DNA from: Yinghuangia seranimata
GTDB lineage: Bacteria > Actinomycetota > Actinomycetes > Streptomycetales > Streptomycetaceae
Length of the DNA stretch: 64,000 bases
NCBI RefSeq assembly: GCF_029953285.1
Contig: NZ_JASAOI010000014.1
Location: 299,125-363,124 of the forward strand
Direction of reading: 5' to 3'
In this document: piece by piece, positions 27,664 to 36,200 of the stretch
Layout of the letters: the number at the start of each line of letters is the position of its first letter
Position numbering within the stretch: the first letter of the stretch is position 1
The notes under the pieces: generated by a model
What the model was told of the DNA's origin: nothing
What the model saw: only the letters and a program-made list of their open reading frames with translations
The model's database searches: none
Translations under genes and position numbers: made by a program

Positions 27664-28278
27664 ATGCCGCAAGGCAAGCCCGAGCAGGTGCCCGACGACG
27701 GGCTGACCACGCGGCAGCGCCGCAACCGGCCGCTGGTGATGGTGCACACCGGTCCCGGCAAGGGGAAGTCCACCGCCGCGTTCGGCCTCGCGTTGCGCGC
27801 CTGGAACCAGGGGTGGCCGATCGGGGTGTTCCAGTTCGTCAAGTCCGCGAAGTGGAAGGTCGGCGAGGAGAACGTGCTGCGCACGCTCGGGCGCCTCCAC
27901 GACGAGACCGGCGAGGGCGGCCCCGTCGCCTGGCACAAGATGGGCGAGGGCTGGTCGTGGATCCAGCGCCCCGGGTCCGAAGCCGACCATGCGGCCGACG
28001 CCGCCGAGGGCTGGGCGCAGATCAAGCGCGACCTCGCCGCCGAGGCCTACCGGCTCTACGTGCTCGACGAGTTCACGTACCCCGTCAAATGGGGCTGGGT
28101 CGACATCGAGGACGTCGTCGAGACGCTCACCGCCCGCCCCGGACAGCAGCACGTCGTCATCACCGGCCGCGACGCGCACCCCGATCTCGTGGAGATCGCC
28201 GACCTCGTCACCGAGATGACCAAGGTCAAGCACCCGATGGACGCCGGGCAGAAGGGGCAGAAGGGCATCGAATGGTGA
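27664..28278 (+). CDS. cobO: Cob(I)yrinic acid a,c-diamide adenosyltransferase
   Basis: 204 residues, ATG after GAAGGAG. It adenosylates reduced corrinoids with ATP. P-loop TGPGKGKST at about 29-37 with the CobA/CobO-specific GKGKSTAAFGLALRAWNQGW, GVFQFVKSAKWKVGEE, and VLDEFTYPVKWGWVDIEDV. The family ending is KHPMDAGQKGQKGIEW. The last codons overlap the cobB start. Confidence 0.97.
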   Translation: MPQGKPEQVPDDGLTTRQRRNRPLVMVHTGPGKGKSTAAFGLALRAWNQGWPIGVFQFVKSAKWKVGEENVLRTLGRLHDETGEGGPVAWHKMGEGWSWIQRPGSEADHAADAAEGWAQIKRDLAAEAYRLYVLDEFTYPVKWGWVDIEDVVETLTARPGQQHVVITGRDAHPDLVEIADLVTEMTKVKHPMDAGQKGQKGIEW

Positions 28279-29681
28279 CGCCGGTCCCGCGGATCGTCGT
28301 CGCCGCGCCCGCGTCGGGCCAGGGCAAGACCACCGTCGCGACCGGCCTGATGGCCGCGTTCGCCGCGCGCGGCCTGCGCGTGTCGCCGCACAAGGTCGGC
28401 CCCGACTACATCGACCCGGGCTACCACGCGCTCGCGTGCGGGCGCCCGGGGCGCAACCTCGACCCGTTCCTGGTCGGGGAGGAGCGGGTGGCGCCGCTGT
28501 TCGCGCACGGCGCGCGCGGCGCCGACGTGGCCGTCGTCGAGGGCGTCATGGGCCTGTTCGACGGCGCCGCCGGACGCGCCGGGTTCGCCTCGACCGCACA
28601 CGTGGCGCGGCTGATCGACGCGCCCGTGGTGCTGGTCGTCGACGCGCGCTCGCAGAGCGATTCGGTCGCCGCGCTCGTCCACGGCTTCGCGACGTTCCGC
28701 GCCGACACGACGGTGGCCGGTGTGGTGCTGAACCGGGTCGGGTCCGCGCGACACGAGGCGATGCTGCGGGCCGCGCTCGCGCCGCTCGGCCTCCCGGTGC
28801 TCGGCGTGCTGGGGCGGCACGACGTGATCGCCAAGCCGTCCCGGCACCTCGGGCTGATCCCGGTCGCCGAACGGCACGCCGACGCCGTCGAGACCGTGCG
28901 GGCGTTGGGGGAGCTCGTCGCGCGGTCGGTCGACCTGGACGCCGTGCTGCGGCTCGCACGCTCGGCTCCGCCGCTCGCCGCGGAGCCGTGGGACGCCGCC
29001 TCCGAGGTCGCCGCTGAGGTCGACGGTGAGACCGACGGGGGGCGGGGTCGGCGCACGGTCGTCTCGTCAGGCCGCCCGCCGACCCGGATCGCGGTCGCCG
29101 GGGGAGCGGCCTTCACCTTCGGCTACGCCGAGACGGCCGAACTCCTCGCGGCGGCCGGTGCGGAGGTGGTCATCGTCGACCCGCTGCGCGACGAACGGCT
29201 GCCGGACGGCACCGGCGCGCTGGTGATCGGCGGAGGCTTCCCCGAGGTGTACGCCGCCGAGCTGTCGGCGAACGCGAGCCTGCGCGAGGACGTCGCGGCC
29301 TTCGCCGCGCGCGGCGGGGCGATCGCCGCGGAATGCGCGGGACTGCTCTATCTCGCGCGCACGCTCGACGGCAGCCCGATGTGCGGCGTCCTGCCCGCCG
29401 ACGCCCACATGACCGAGCGCCTGACCCTCGGCTACCGCGACGCCGAGGCAGCATCCGACTCGGTCCTCGCCGCGCGGGGAACCCGAGTTCGAGGCCACGA
29501 GTTCCACCGCACCACGCTCTCGCCCCGATCAGGCGACAACGCCGCCTGGCGATGGCCGGACGCACCCCCAGAGGGCTTCGTCACAGGCGCCGTCCACGCG
29601 TCGTATCTGCACACCCACTGGGCAGGCAACCCGGCCGCAGCGGTGCGCCTGGTCGCCGCGGCAGCACGTACGGCGTGCTGA
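28272..29681 (+). CDS. cobB: Cobyrinic / hydrogenobyrinic acid a,c-diamide synthase
   Basis: 469 residues from ATG 28272; GTG 28275 would overlap the cobO stop in the usual GTGA way and is equally plausible. The N-terminal ATP-dependent synthetase domain shows APASGQGKTTVATGLMAAF, HKVGPDYIDPGYH and EGVMGLFDGA. The C-terminal class-I glutamine amidotransferase domain shows IGGGFPEVYAAELSAN and the nucleophile Cys in AAECAGLLYL, with the late His in VHASYLHTHWAGNP. It amidates carboxylates a and c using glutamine. Translationally coupled to cobO. Confidence 0.96.
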   Translation: MVTPVPRIVVAAPASGQGKTTVATGLMAAFAARGLRVSPHKVGPDYIDPGYHALACGRPGRNLDPFLVGEERVAPLFAHGARGADVAVVEGVMGLFDGAAGRAGFASTAHVARLIDAPVVLVVDARSQSDSVAALVHGFATFRADTTVAGVVLNRVGSARHEAMLRAALAPLGLPVLGVLGRHDVIAKPSRHLGLIPVAERHADAVETVRALGELVARSVDLDAVLRLARSAPPLAAEPWDAASEVAAEVDGETDGGRGRRTVVSSGRPPTRIAVAGGAAFTFGYAETAELLAAAGAEVVIVDPLRDERLPDGTGALVIGGGFPEVYAAELSANASLREDVAAFAARGGAIAAECAGLLYLARTLDGSPMCGVLPADAHMTERLTLGYRDAEAASDSVLAARGTRVRGHEFHRTTLSPRSGDNAAWRWPDAPPEGFVTGAVHASYLHTHWAGNPAAAVRLVAAAARTAC

Positions 29682-30314
29682 CGAGGTGGCTCCGGCCGAC
29701 GAGGCTCGGCGCGTGGACGCGGGCGGGGCGCAGCGCGCGTGCGCGGACAGAGCGGGCGGCCACGGCGCCAGGCGTTCAGCGGTCGTGTCGGGCTGCGTGT
29801 ACGGCGTGCTGACTTGTGGGCGGCGGCTTCTGCTGATGAGGCGCGCGACCTCGGCGGCACAGTGCCGCGTGGAGGCGCGTGGTGGGGGGCGCTGCACCGG
29901 GGAGACACCTGGTGCCGGGCACGGTGCATGGTCGAGCTCGGCCTGGCCGGGGGTGTGTTCGTTCGGGTCGGGGCGGGGTCAGGGTGCACGTGCGTGCGAG
30001 GGCGGTCGTGCTGCTGAGGCCGGTCCGGACCGGCGCAGCGTGGATGGTTGGCGTGAACATGGCCTGTGCCAGCTTCTCCCATCGCCGAAGAGCGCTCCGC
30101 CGCGGCGGCGTGCGTTCGTTCGCGGATCTCGTCGGGGCGGGCGGTATGTCGGGGTCGGGGACTGCGGAGCCCGTCGTGGCTCTGGCACGATGGCGCACCG
30201 GTCGGTGGAACCCTCAACCGGTCGGTCGTCGTCGTGGCCTCGGTAGGGGTGTGGCGGTGTCGGGTGGCCGGGCAGGACGGCGCGGCGACGTGGAACGGAA
30301 CAGGACGGCGGCAG
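29682..30314 (+). other. 633-base gap between cobB and cobL
   Basis: No gene could be supported on either strand: the frames are Arg/Gly/Ala-rich without family resemblance. The 15 bases GTACGGCGTGCTGAC that end cobB recur at 29799-29813, a hint of a partial duplication. No second B12 riboswitch core is visible. A GGACGG-type site stands before cobL. Confidence 0.4.
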
Positions 30315-31529
30315 ATGGCTGACAGGGTCACCGTGATCGGGTACGACGGGGCGCCGTTGTCGGCGGCGGCGCGGGGTGCGCTCGCGTCGGCGACGCTCGT
30401 CGCGGGTGGCGCCCGCCATCTCGAGGCGGTGCCCGTACCGGAGACGGCCGAGCGTGTGGTGATGGGCAATGTGCACGTTGCCGCCCGTCGGATCAGCGAG
30501 CACCGGGGTACGGCTGTTGTGGTGGCGTCCGGCGATCCGGGGTTCTTCGGCATCGTGCGGATACTGCGGCGTCCCGAGTACGGCCTCGAGCTGGAGATCG
30601 TGCCGGCGGTGTCGTCGGTCGCGCACGCGTTCGCGCGCGCCGCGATGCCGTGGGACGACGCGAAGGTGGTCAGCGCGCACGGGCGCGAGCTGCGCCGCGC
30701 GGTGAACGTCTGTCGGGCGTACGGCAAGGTCGCGGTGCTCACCGGCCCGGGTTCGGGTCCCGCGGAGCTCGGGTTGATGCTGCGCGGCGTGCCCCGCACC
30801 TTTGTGGTGTGCGAGAACCTCGGCACCGAGCACGAGGAAGTCACCATGCTCGCGGCCGACATGGCCGCCGACCGTACGTGGTCGGATCCGAACGTGGTGA
30901 TCGTCGTCGGACCGAATCCGGCCACGTCCGCGCCCGCCGGGTGGATCGCCGGGCAGCGGTCGGACTTCCCCGGGCCGGTGCGCGGCTGGGGCCTGGAGGA
31001 GGACGCCTACGCGCACACCGGTGCCGCCATGGTCCGGGCCGAGGTGCGTGCGCTGGCGCTGTCGCGCCTGGGGCCGCGTCCTGGAGATCTGGTGTGGGAC
31101 GTCGGCGCGGGCAGCGGCGCGTTGGCCGTCGAGGTCGGGCGTCAGGGCGCCGCGGTGATCGCCGTCGAGCGCGATCCGGTCGGCTGCGAGCACATCTCCG
31201 CCAACGCGGCGCGGTACGGCGTCGAGGTGCAGATCGTGCCCGGCACGGCTCCGGACGTGCTGTCCCGGCTGCCCGACCCCGACACGGTGTTCGTGGGCGG
31301 CGGCGGCGCGGACGTGGTCGCGGCGTGTGCCGCGCGGCGTCCCGAGCGGATGGTGGCGGCGGTGTCGGCGTTGGAGTCGGTCGGCCCGGTGCACGCGGCG
31401 CTGACCGGCGCCGGATACGCCGTCGAGGGAACGATGCTGCAGTCGTCGCGGCTTACCCCCGCCAGCGGCGCCGAGCACCGGTTGCGGCCCGAGGAGCCGG
31501 TGTTCGTGCTGTGGGGCGACCGGTTGTGA
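30315..31529 (+). CDS. cobL: Precorrin-6Y C5,15-methyltransferase (decarboxylating), CbiE-CbiT fusion
   Basis: 404 residues from ATG 30315. The N-terminal half (about 1-200) is a tetrapyrrole methylase (CbiE): VTVIGYDGAPLSAAARGAL, VVVASGDPGFFGIVRIL, EIVPAVSSVAHAFARA. The C-terminal half (about 230-404) is a CbiT-type class I methyltransferase: LVWDVGAGSGALAVEVGRQG and VFVGGGGADVV. It methylates C5 and C15 and decarboxylates the acetate side chain of ring C. The stop overlaps the next gene (GTGA). Confidence 0.96.
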   Translation: MADRVTVIGYDGAPLSAAARGALASATLVAGGARHLEAVPVPETAERVVMGNVHVAARRISEHRGTAVVVASGDPGFFGIVRILRRPEYGLELEIVPAVSSVAHAFARAAMPWDDAKVVSAHGRELRRAVNVCRAYGKVAVLTGPGSGPAELGLMLRGVPRTFVVCENLGTEHEEVTMLAADMAADRTWSDPNVVIVVGPNPATSAPAGWIAGQRSDFPGPVRGWGLEEDAYAHTGAAMVRAEVRALALSRLGPRPGDLVWDVGAGSGALAVEVGRQGAAVIAVERDPVGCEHISANAARYGVEVQIVPGTAPDVLSRLPDPDTVFVGGGGADVVAACAARRPERMVAAVSALESVGPVHAALTGAGYAVEGTMLQSSRLTPASGAEHRLRPEEPVFVLWGDRL

Positions 31530-31954
31530 CGGTCGCGGACGGCCCGGGTCGTCCGCTGGTGGTCGGTGTGGGCGCGTCGCGCGGGGTGTCGTACGACGAA
31601 CTCGCCGACACGCTGGCGGCCGCGCTCGCGGCGGCGGCCCTTGAGGCGTCCGCCGTGGGAACGGTCGCGACCCTGGACGGCAAACGCGGCGAACCGGGCA
31701 TCCATGCGCTCGCCGAGGCGCTCGGCGCGGAACTGGTGTGGCTGCCCGCCGAGGTGCTCGCGAACGTCCCCGTGCCGACCCCGTCCGACGTCGTGCGCGC
31801 GGCGGTCGGGACGCCGAGCGTGGCGGAGGCGGCGGCCCTGGCCGCGGCGCGCGGGGGCGACCTGCTGATTCGCAAAACCCTCAGCGACCGCACCCCGTCT
31901 CTGTGCACGATTGCCGTTGCGTGCCATCGGGTTGGTGGGACGGGAACGAGATGA
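31526..31954 (+). CDS. cobE: CobE / CbiG C-terminal-domain protein
   Basis: 142 residues, GTG overlapping the cobL stop. The stand-alone C-terminal CbiG domain: LVVGVGASRGVSYDELADTL, VATLDGKRGEPGIHALAEAL, VPTPSDVVRAAVGTPSVAEA, then LLIRKTLSDRTPSLCTIAVA. The domain is present in aerobic-pathway operons as CobE, whose exact biochemical role is not settled; in CbiG it belongs to the ring-contraction protein of the anaerobic route. The last 15 residues are not conserved. Confidence 0.9.
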   Translation: MTVADGPGRPLVVGVGASRGVSYDELADTLAAALAAAALEASAVGTVATLDGKRGEPGIHALAEALGAELVWLPAEVLANVPVPTPSDVVRAAVGTPSVAEAAALAAARGGDLLIRKTLSDRTPSLCTIAVACHRVGGTGTR

Positions 31955-32008
31955 ACGGCCGGAATACGACGGTCGACGCACAGTGATTCGATCAGAGGGG
32001 ATGGGGTT

Positions 32009-33217
32009 GTGATCAATGGTGCGACCCCGCCGACCGGCACCGGCATAGTCACCAGCATGATGGACGCCGACAGCAGCGGCACGGCACACACCGCGGGCAC
32101 GGCGGACACCGCCACGACGGCGATCAGGGGCACGGACACACCACGCATGCGCAGCACCACAGGAACGGCGTCCGGACCCCCGCACGACGACGGCATCGAC
32201 CTTCGCCACCACGGCGACCGCGAGGTCGCGCCCGGCCTCGTCGACCTCGCCGTCAACGTGCGCGGCGCCGCGCCGCCCCCGTGGCTGGCCGAACGCATCG
32301 CCGAAAGCCTCACCCGCCTCGCCGCCTACCCGGACGCCTCCTCCGCGCACGCCGCCGTCGCCGCGCGGCACCGCCGGCCCGTCGACGAAGTGCTCCTCAC
32401 CTGCGGCGCGGCCGAGGCGTTCGTCCTCCTCGCACGCACCCTGACCCCGCGTCACGCGGTGGTCGTGCACCCCCAGTTCACGGAACCCGAGGCCGCGCTG
32501 CGGGCCGCCGGGCATACTGTGCGTCGGGTCCTCCTCACCGAACGGGAGGGCTTCGGCCTGGACCCGGCTCGCATCCCGGAGGAGGCCGACCTCGTGGTGA
32601 TCGGCAACCCGACCAATCCGACCTCCGTCGCGCATTCCGCGGACACACTCGCGGCGCTCGCCCGTCCCGGCCGCGTCCTCGTCGTCGACGAGGCGTTCGC
32701 CGACACCATTCCGGGGGAAACCGAAAGCCTCGCCGAACGACGCGACGTCGACGGCCTCGTCGTCGTGCGCAGCCTCACCAAGACCTGGGCGCTCGCCGGG
32801 CTGCGCATCGGCTACCTCCTCGCCCCCGCCGACCTGGTACGACGCTGCGCGGAGGCGCAGCCGCTGTGGTCGGTCTCGACCCCCGCCCTCGTCGCGGCGG
32901 AGGCGTGCAGCGCCCCCGTCGCCGTGGCCCACGCCGACGCGGCGGCCGTTACGCTCGCGACAGACCGGGCGTACCTCGTCGCGAGGCTGCGGGCGATTCC
33001 CGGGGTCCGACTGCCCGTCGAACCCCGGTCCTCGTTCGTGCTCGCCCACGTCGAGGACGGCCTGACGGTCCGTGAACTCCTGCGCGAGCGGGGCTTCGCG
33101 GTCCGCCGGGCCGACACCTTTCCGGGCCTCGGCCCGGACTGGCTTCGGATAGCGGTACGGGACCGTGCCACCACAGAGGCATTCGCGGTTGCACTAGAAG
33201 GAGTGTTGAGGACGTGA
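32009..33217 (+). CDS. cobC: CobC-like aminotransferase / threonine-phosphate decarboxylase family (Rv2231c type)
   Basis: 402 residues from GTG 32009 behind AGAGGGG; the first 60 residues are Thr/Ala/Gly-rich filler and a later start (ATG 32147) is possible. Fold-type I PLP enzyme: LVDLAVNVRGAAPPPWLAER, GAAEAFVLLARTL, VIGNPTNPTSVAHS, VVDEAFADTIPGE, PLP Lys258 in VVRSLTKTWALAGLRIGYLL. By family it makes the aminopropanol arm of B12 from threonine phosphate. The stop overlaps the GTG of a VSERSERT mini-ORF. Confidence 0.9.
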   Translation: MINGATPPTGTGIVTSMMDADSSGTAHTAGTADTATTAIRGTDTPRMRSTTGTASGPPHDDGIDLRHHGDREVAPGLVDLAVNVRGAAPPPWLAERIAESLTRLAAYPDASSAHAAVAARHRRPVDEVLLTCGAAEAFVLLARTLTPRHAVVVHPQFTEPEAALRAAGHTVRRVLLTEREGFGLDPARIPEEADLVVIGNPTNPTSVAHSADTLAALARPGRVLVVDEAFADTIPGETESLAERRDVDGLVVVRSLTKTWALAGLRIGYLLAPADLVRRCAEAQPLWSVSTPALVAAEACSAPVAVAHADAAAVTLATDRAYLVARLRAIPGVRLPVEPRSSFVLAHVEDGLTVRELLRERGFAVRRADTFPGLGPDWLRIAVRDRATTEAFAVALEGVLRT

Positions 33218-33294
33218 GCGAGCGAAGCGAGCGAACCGGTATGAGGGGTGCGTTTCGCGTCTGCCTCGACGGCCTTGGCGAGGTGGCGGCGTGA
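33214..33294 (+). CDS. VSERSERT mini-ORF, second copy (26 aa), linker cobC to bluB-cobT
   Basis: A 27-codon frame opens with GTG inside the cobC stop (GTGA) and closes with TGA inside the next start (GTGA). It begins [14 protein letters not shown] and ends GLGEVAA. It has the same length and geometry as 6380-6460, with a nearly identical 5' 24 bases and 3' end and a diverged middle. A compensated one-base shift moves the shared TGCGTTTCGCG block relative to the frame, showing that length rather than peptide sequence is conserved. Confidence 0.6.
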   Translation: MSERSERTGMRGAFRVCLDGLGEVAA

Positions 33295-36200
33295 GTGGCG
33301 ACGAGGAGCTGCGTCCGGTGCAGGGTGAGCACGGAGGGCCCGGCGGGTACGACCCGCAGGGCTACGACCAGCAGGGGTACGACCAGCAGGGGTACGACCC
33401 GCACGGCGGGTACGACGCGCACGGTCGCGCGGTGGGTTCGGGGCACCACGCCCCGCCGACCTCCGCGTACGGCTACCAGGGCGAAGAGGTCGAGGACTTC
33501 GACGACCTCGACGACGACGACGCGCTGCTGATGCCGGGTCCGCAGGGCGGCTGGGCGGAGATGCCGGCCGGCCACGACTCGGGGCAGCACGCGGTCGGAC
33601 AGCAGATGCCGCCGGTGCAGCCGATGCAGCCGGGCGCGGGGATTCCGCAGGGGATCCCGCAGGGGCTGCCGCAGCAGCACCCGACGGCGGGGGACTCGGG
33701 GGTCTACGGCGGCGTGCCGGACGGCGTCCAGGGTGGTCTCCAGGGCGGCGTCCACGGCGGCCTCCAGGGTGGCGTGCACGGGGCTGTTCCCGGTGCGCCC
33801 GTGCCGGGCGGTGTCGGTGGATTCGTCCCGGCGCCCGAGGTGTTCGGCGGTACGCCGGTGCAGCCCGGCCCCGGTGTGCCCGGTGCGGCGCAGCCCGGCG
33901 GCCCGCTCCCGACGCCCCCGGTGCGGTCGCTCGCCGACCGGATGGCCGCGGCCGCGGAGACGCCCGCGCCCGTCGCGGGCCTCGGGCCCGTTCCGCCGCA
34001 GCAGGGCGGTGTCCCGGGCTTCGGACCGGTGTCGCCGACCGGCGAACCGGGTGTGCCCGGACAGGTGTTCGGCGTCCAGGGCGAGGCCCCGCACGTCGGT
34101 GAGAGATCGGCCCCGGGCGTGCAGCAGCAGCCGGGCGCGGGACTGGGACACGTCGGCGCGACGGCCGAACCGGTCGTGGGCGGACAGGTGTTCGGGGTTC
34201 CCGGACAGGCCGTGCCGCCGTCCGGCATGGGAACGCCCGGCTTGGGAACGCCCGGCATGGGAACGGCGCCTGACGCGGCGGCGCAGGCCGGGGTTCCGGG
34301 CGCCGACGCGAGCGGTCCGCACTCGGGCGGTGTGCCGGTGGCGCCGGGAGCGTCCGGCGCACCCGTGTTCATGCCGGGGCAGCAGGCCGAGGTGCCGAAC
34401 TCCGGCGTCCGGCCAGGGCTTCAGCCGACCGGGCCGCAGGGCCCCCAGCAGCTTCACGGGCTTCAGCCCGGTGCGTCGGTCCCGGACCCGGGTGTGCGGC
34501 CCGCCGCGCAGCCTGTCGGGCCGCAGGGGCTTGGCGCGGCCGGGCAGCCGGGGGAGCAGGCCGCTGTGCCGAACTCCGGCGTCCGGCCGGGGCTTCAGGG
34601 ACTTCAACCGACCGTGCCGCCGCCTGCGGGGCCGCAGGGGCCGGGCGTGCCGTCGGCTCCTCAGGGTGCCGCCGGGCCGGCCGTCGACCCGGGGTCCTCG
34701 GGCGCGGTGCGCGCGTCGGGCGTCGCCTTCACGACGTCGGGCCTCGACTCCCCGGCACCCCTCCAGGTGCCGCATCAGACCGTCGGCTCGCCGCAGTCGC
34801 AGGCCGTCCAGGTGGTCGGCGCGCAGCCGCCGGTCGCCGATACGAACGGCCCGCGCACGCTGCCGCCGCGCCGCCAGCGCCGCGTCGGACGCGGACCGGG
34901 CTCGGCGCAGTACCAGGCGGTCCAGGCCGCGCAGGCGGCTCAGAACGCGCAGAACCCGCAGAACGCGCAGGCCGCGCCCGGAGCCTCGGGGGCTCCGGGC
35001 GGGACCGCGCCGGGGACGCCGGGCATTCCCGGGCAGGCGACCGCCGGCCGGCAGGGCGCGGCCGGGGCCGGAACGAGTGCCGCACCGCAGGCCGTTCAGC
35101 CGGGCGGGGCGGAGAACGCCGCAGCGCTGGGCGGCACGGCGGGGGCGACTCCTGCTGGTGCCGGGGCTGTTGCGGGCGTGGCTTCGTCGGCGCCAGGTGG
35201 CCAGGCCGCCGGCGTGCCGGCGGCGGGTGCCGCCGAGGCGCCGTCGGCGCACGGCGCGCAGGATGGCCAGGCCGCCACGGCGCAGGCGCCGGGTGCAGCG
35301 CAGCAGGCCGCTCAGGCCGGCGCGGCGTCGGGAGAGGCTGCTGTGGCCGTACCGGCGGCGCAGCCCGGTACGACGGCCGGACAGGCGGAGGCCGCTCAGG
35401 CGGACGCCGAGGCGGCCCCGGCCGCGGGCGTTCCGGCAACGGGTGGCGCTCAGCAGGCCGTTCAGCTGGGTGAGTCCGCGCAGGCCGCGGTGCCGTCGGC
35501 CGCCGAGGCGCAGGGTGCGGGCGCGCAGACGTCCGAGGCGGACGAGCGGTCCTCGGCCGAAGCGCAGCCGAACACCGATGCGAACGCGGCCGGTTCGCGC
35601 TCTCCCGAGGAGAGCGCGGCGGAATCGGACGCCGGCCCCGCCACGTCGGGCGTGCCGCGCATTCCGCCGCCGCCCGGACCCGGCTCGCTGCCGAGCGTCG
35701 GGCAGGAGGCCGCGGTCGGCTCGACGGCCGCAGCGGACGCGGCACAGACCGACGAAGTGGCGGACGCGTCCGCCGAGACCGCCGCGGTCCCGAAGGCCGG
35801 ACCGACCCGGCGTATGCGCACCGCCGCGTTCGCCGACCCCGACACCGCGAACCGGCGCACGGTGCGGGCCCGCAACCTGCGCGCACGCGCGGACGGTACG
35901 GCGAACGCGGAGGACCCGCAGGACGGAACCACCGCTGCGGCGCAGGCCGACGAGGCCGCGGCCCAGGCGGGCGTCCCGGCGGCGCAGCCGAACGCCTCGG
36001 AGGAGGCGTCGGAGAACGCGACCCCCGGTGGCGGTACGCCCGTTGCCGGTCAGCCCGTCGCCGCGGGCGCGCCAGGGGCCGTGCCGCAGCCTGACGCGGC
36101 CGCACCGGGACAGCCGGTCGCCGCGCCCGCCGACGGAACTCCCGCGGCGGGCACGCCTGCCGTCGCACCGACGGCACCGACGACTCCGGTCCCGGGACAG

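Noticed and set aside
29776..30198. Open frames in the cobB-cobL gap
   Set aside because: Compositional shadows with no family resemblance; the region also lacks a second B12 riboswitch core, which I looked for.
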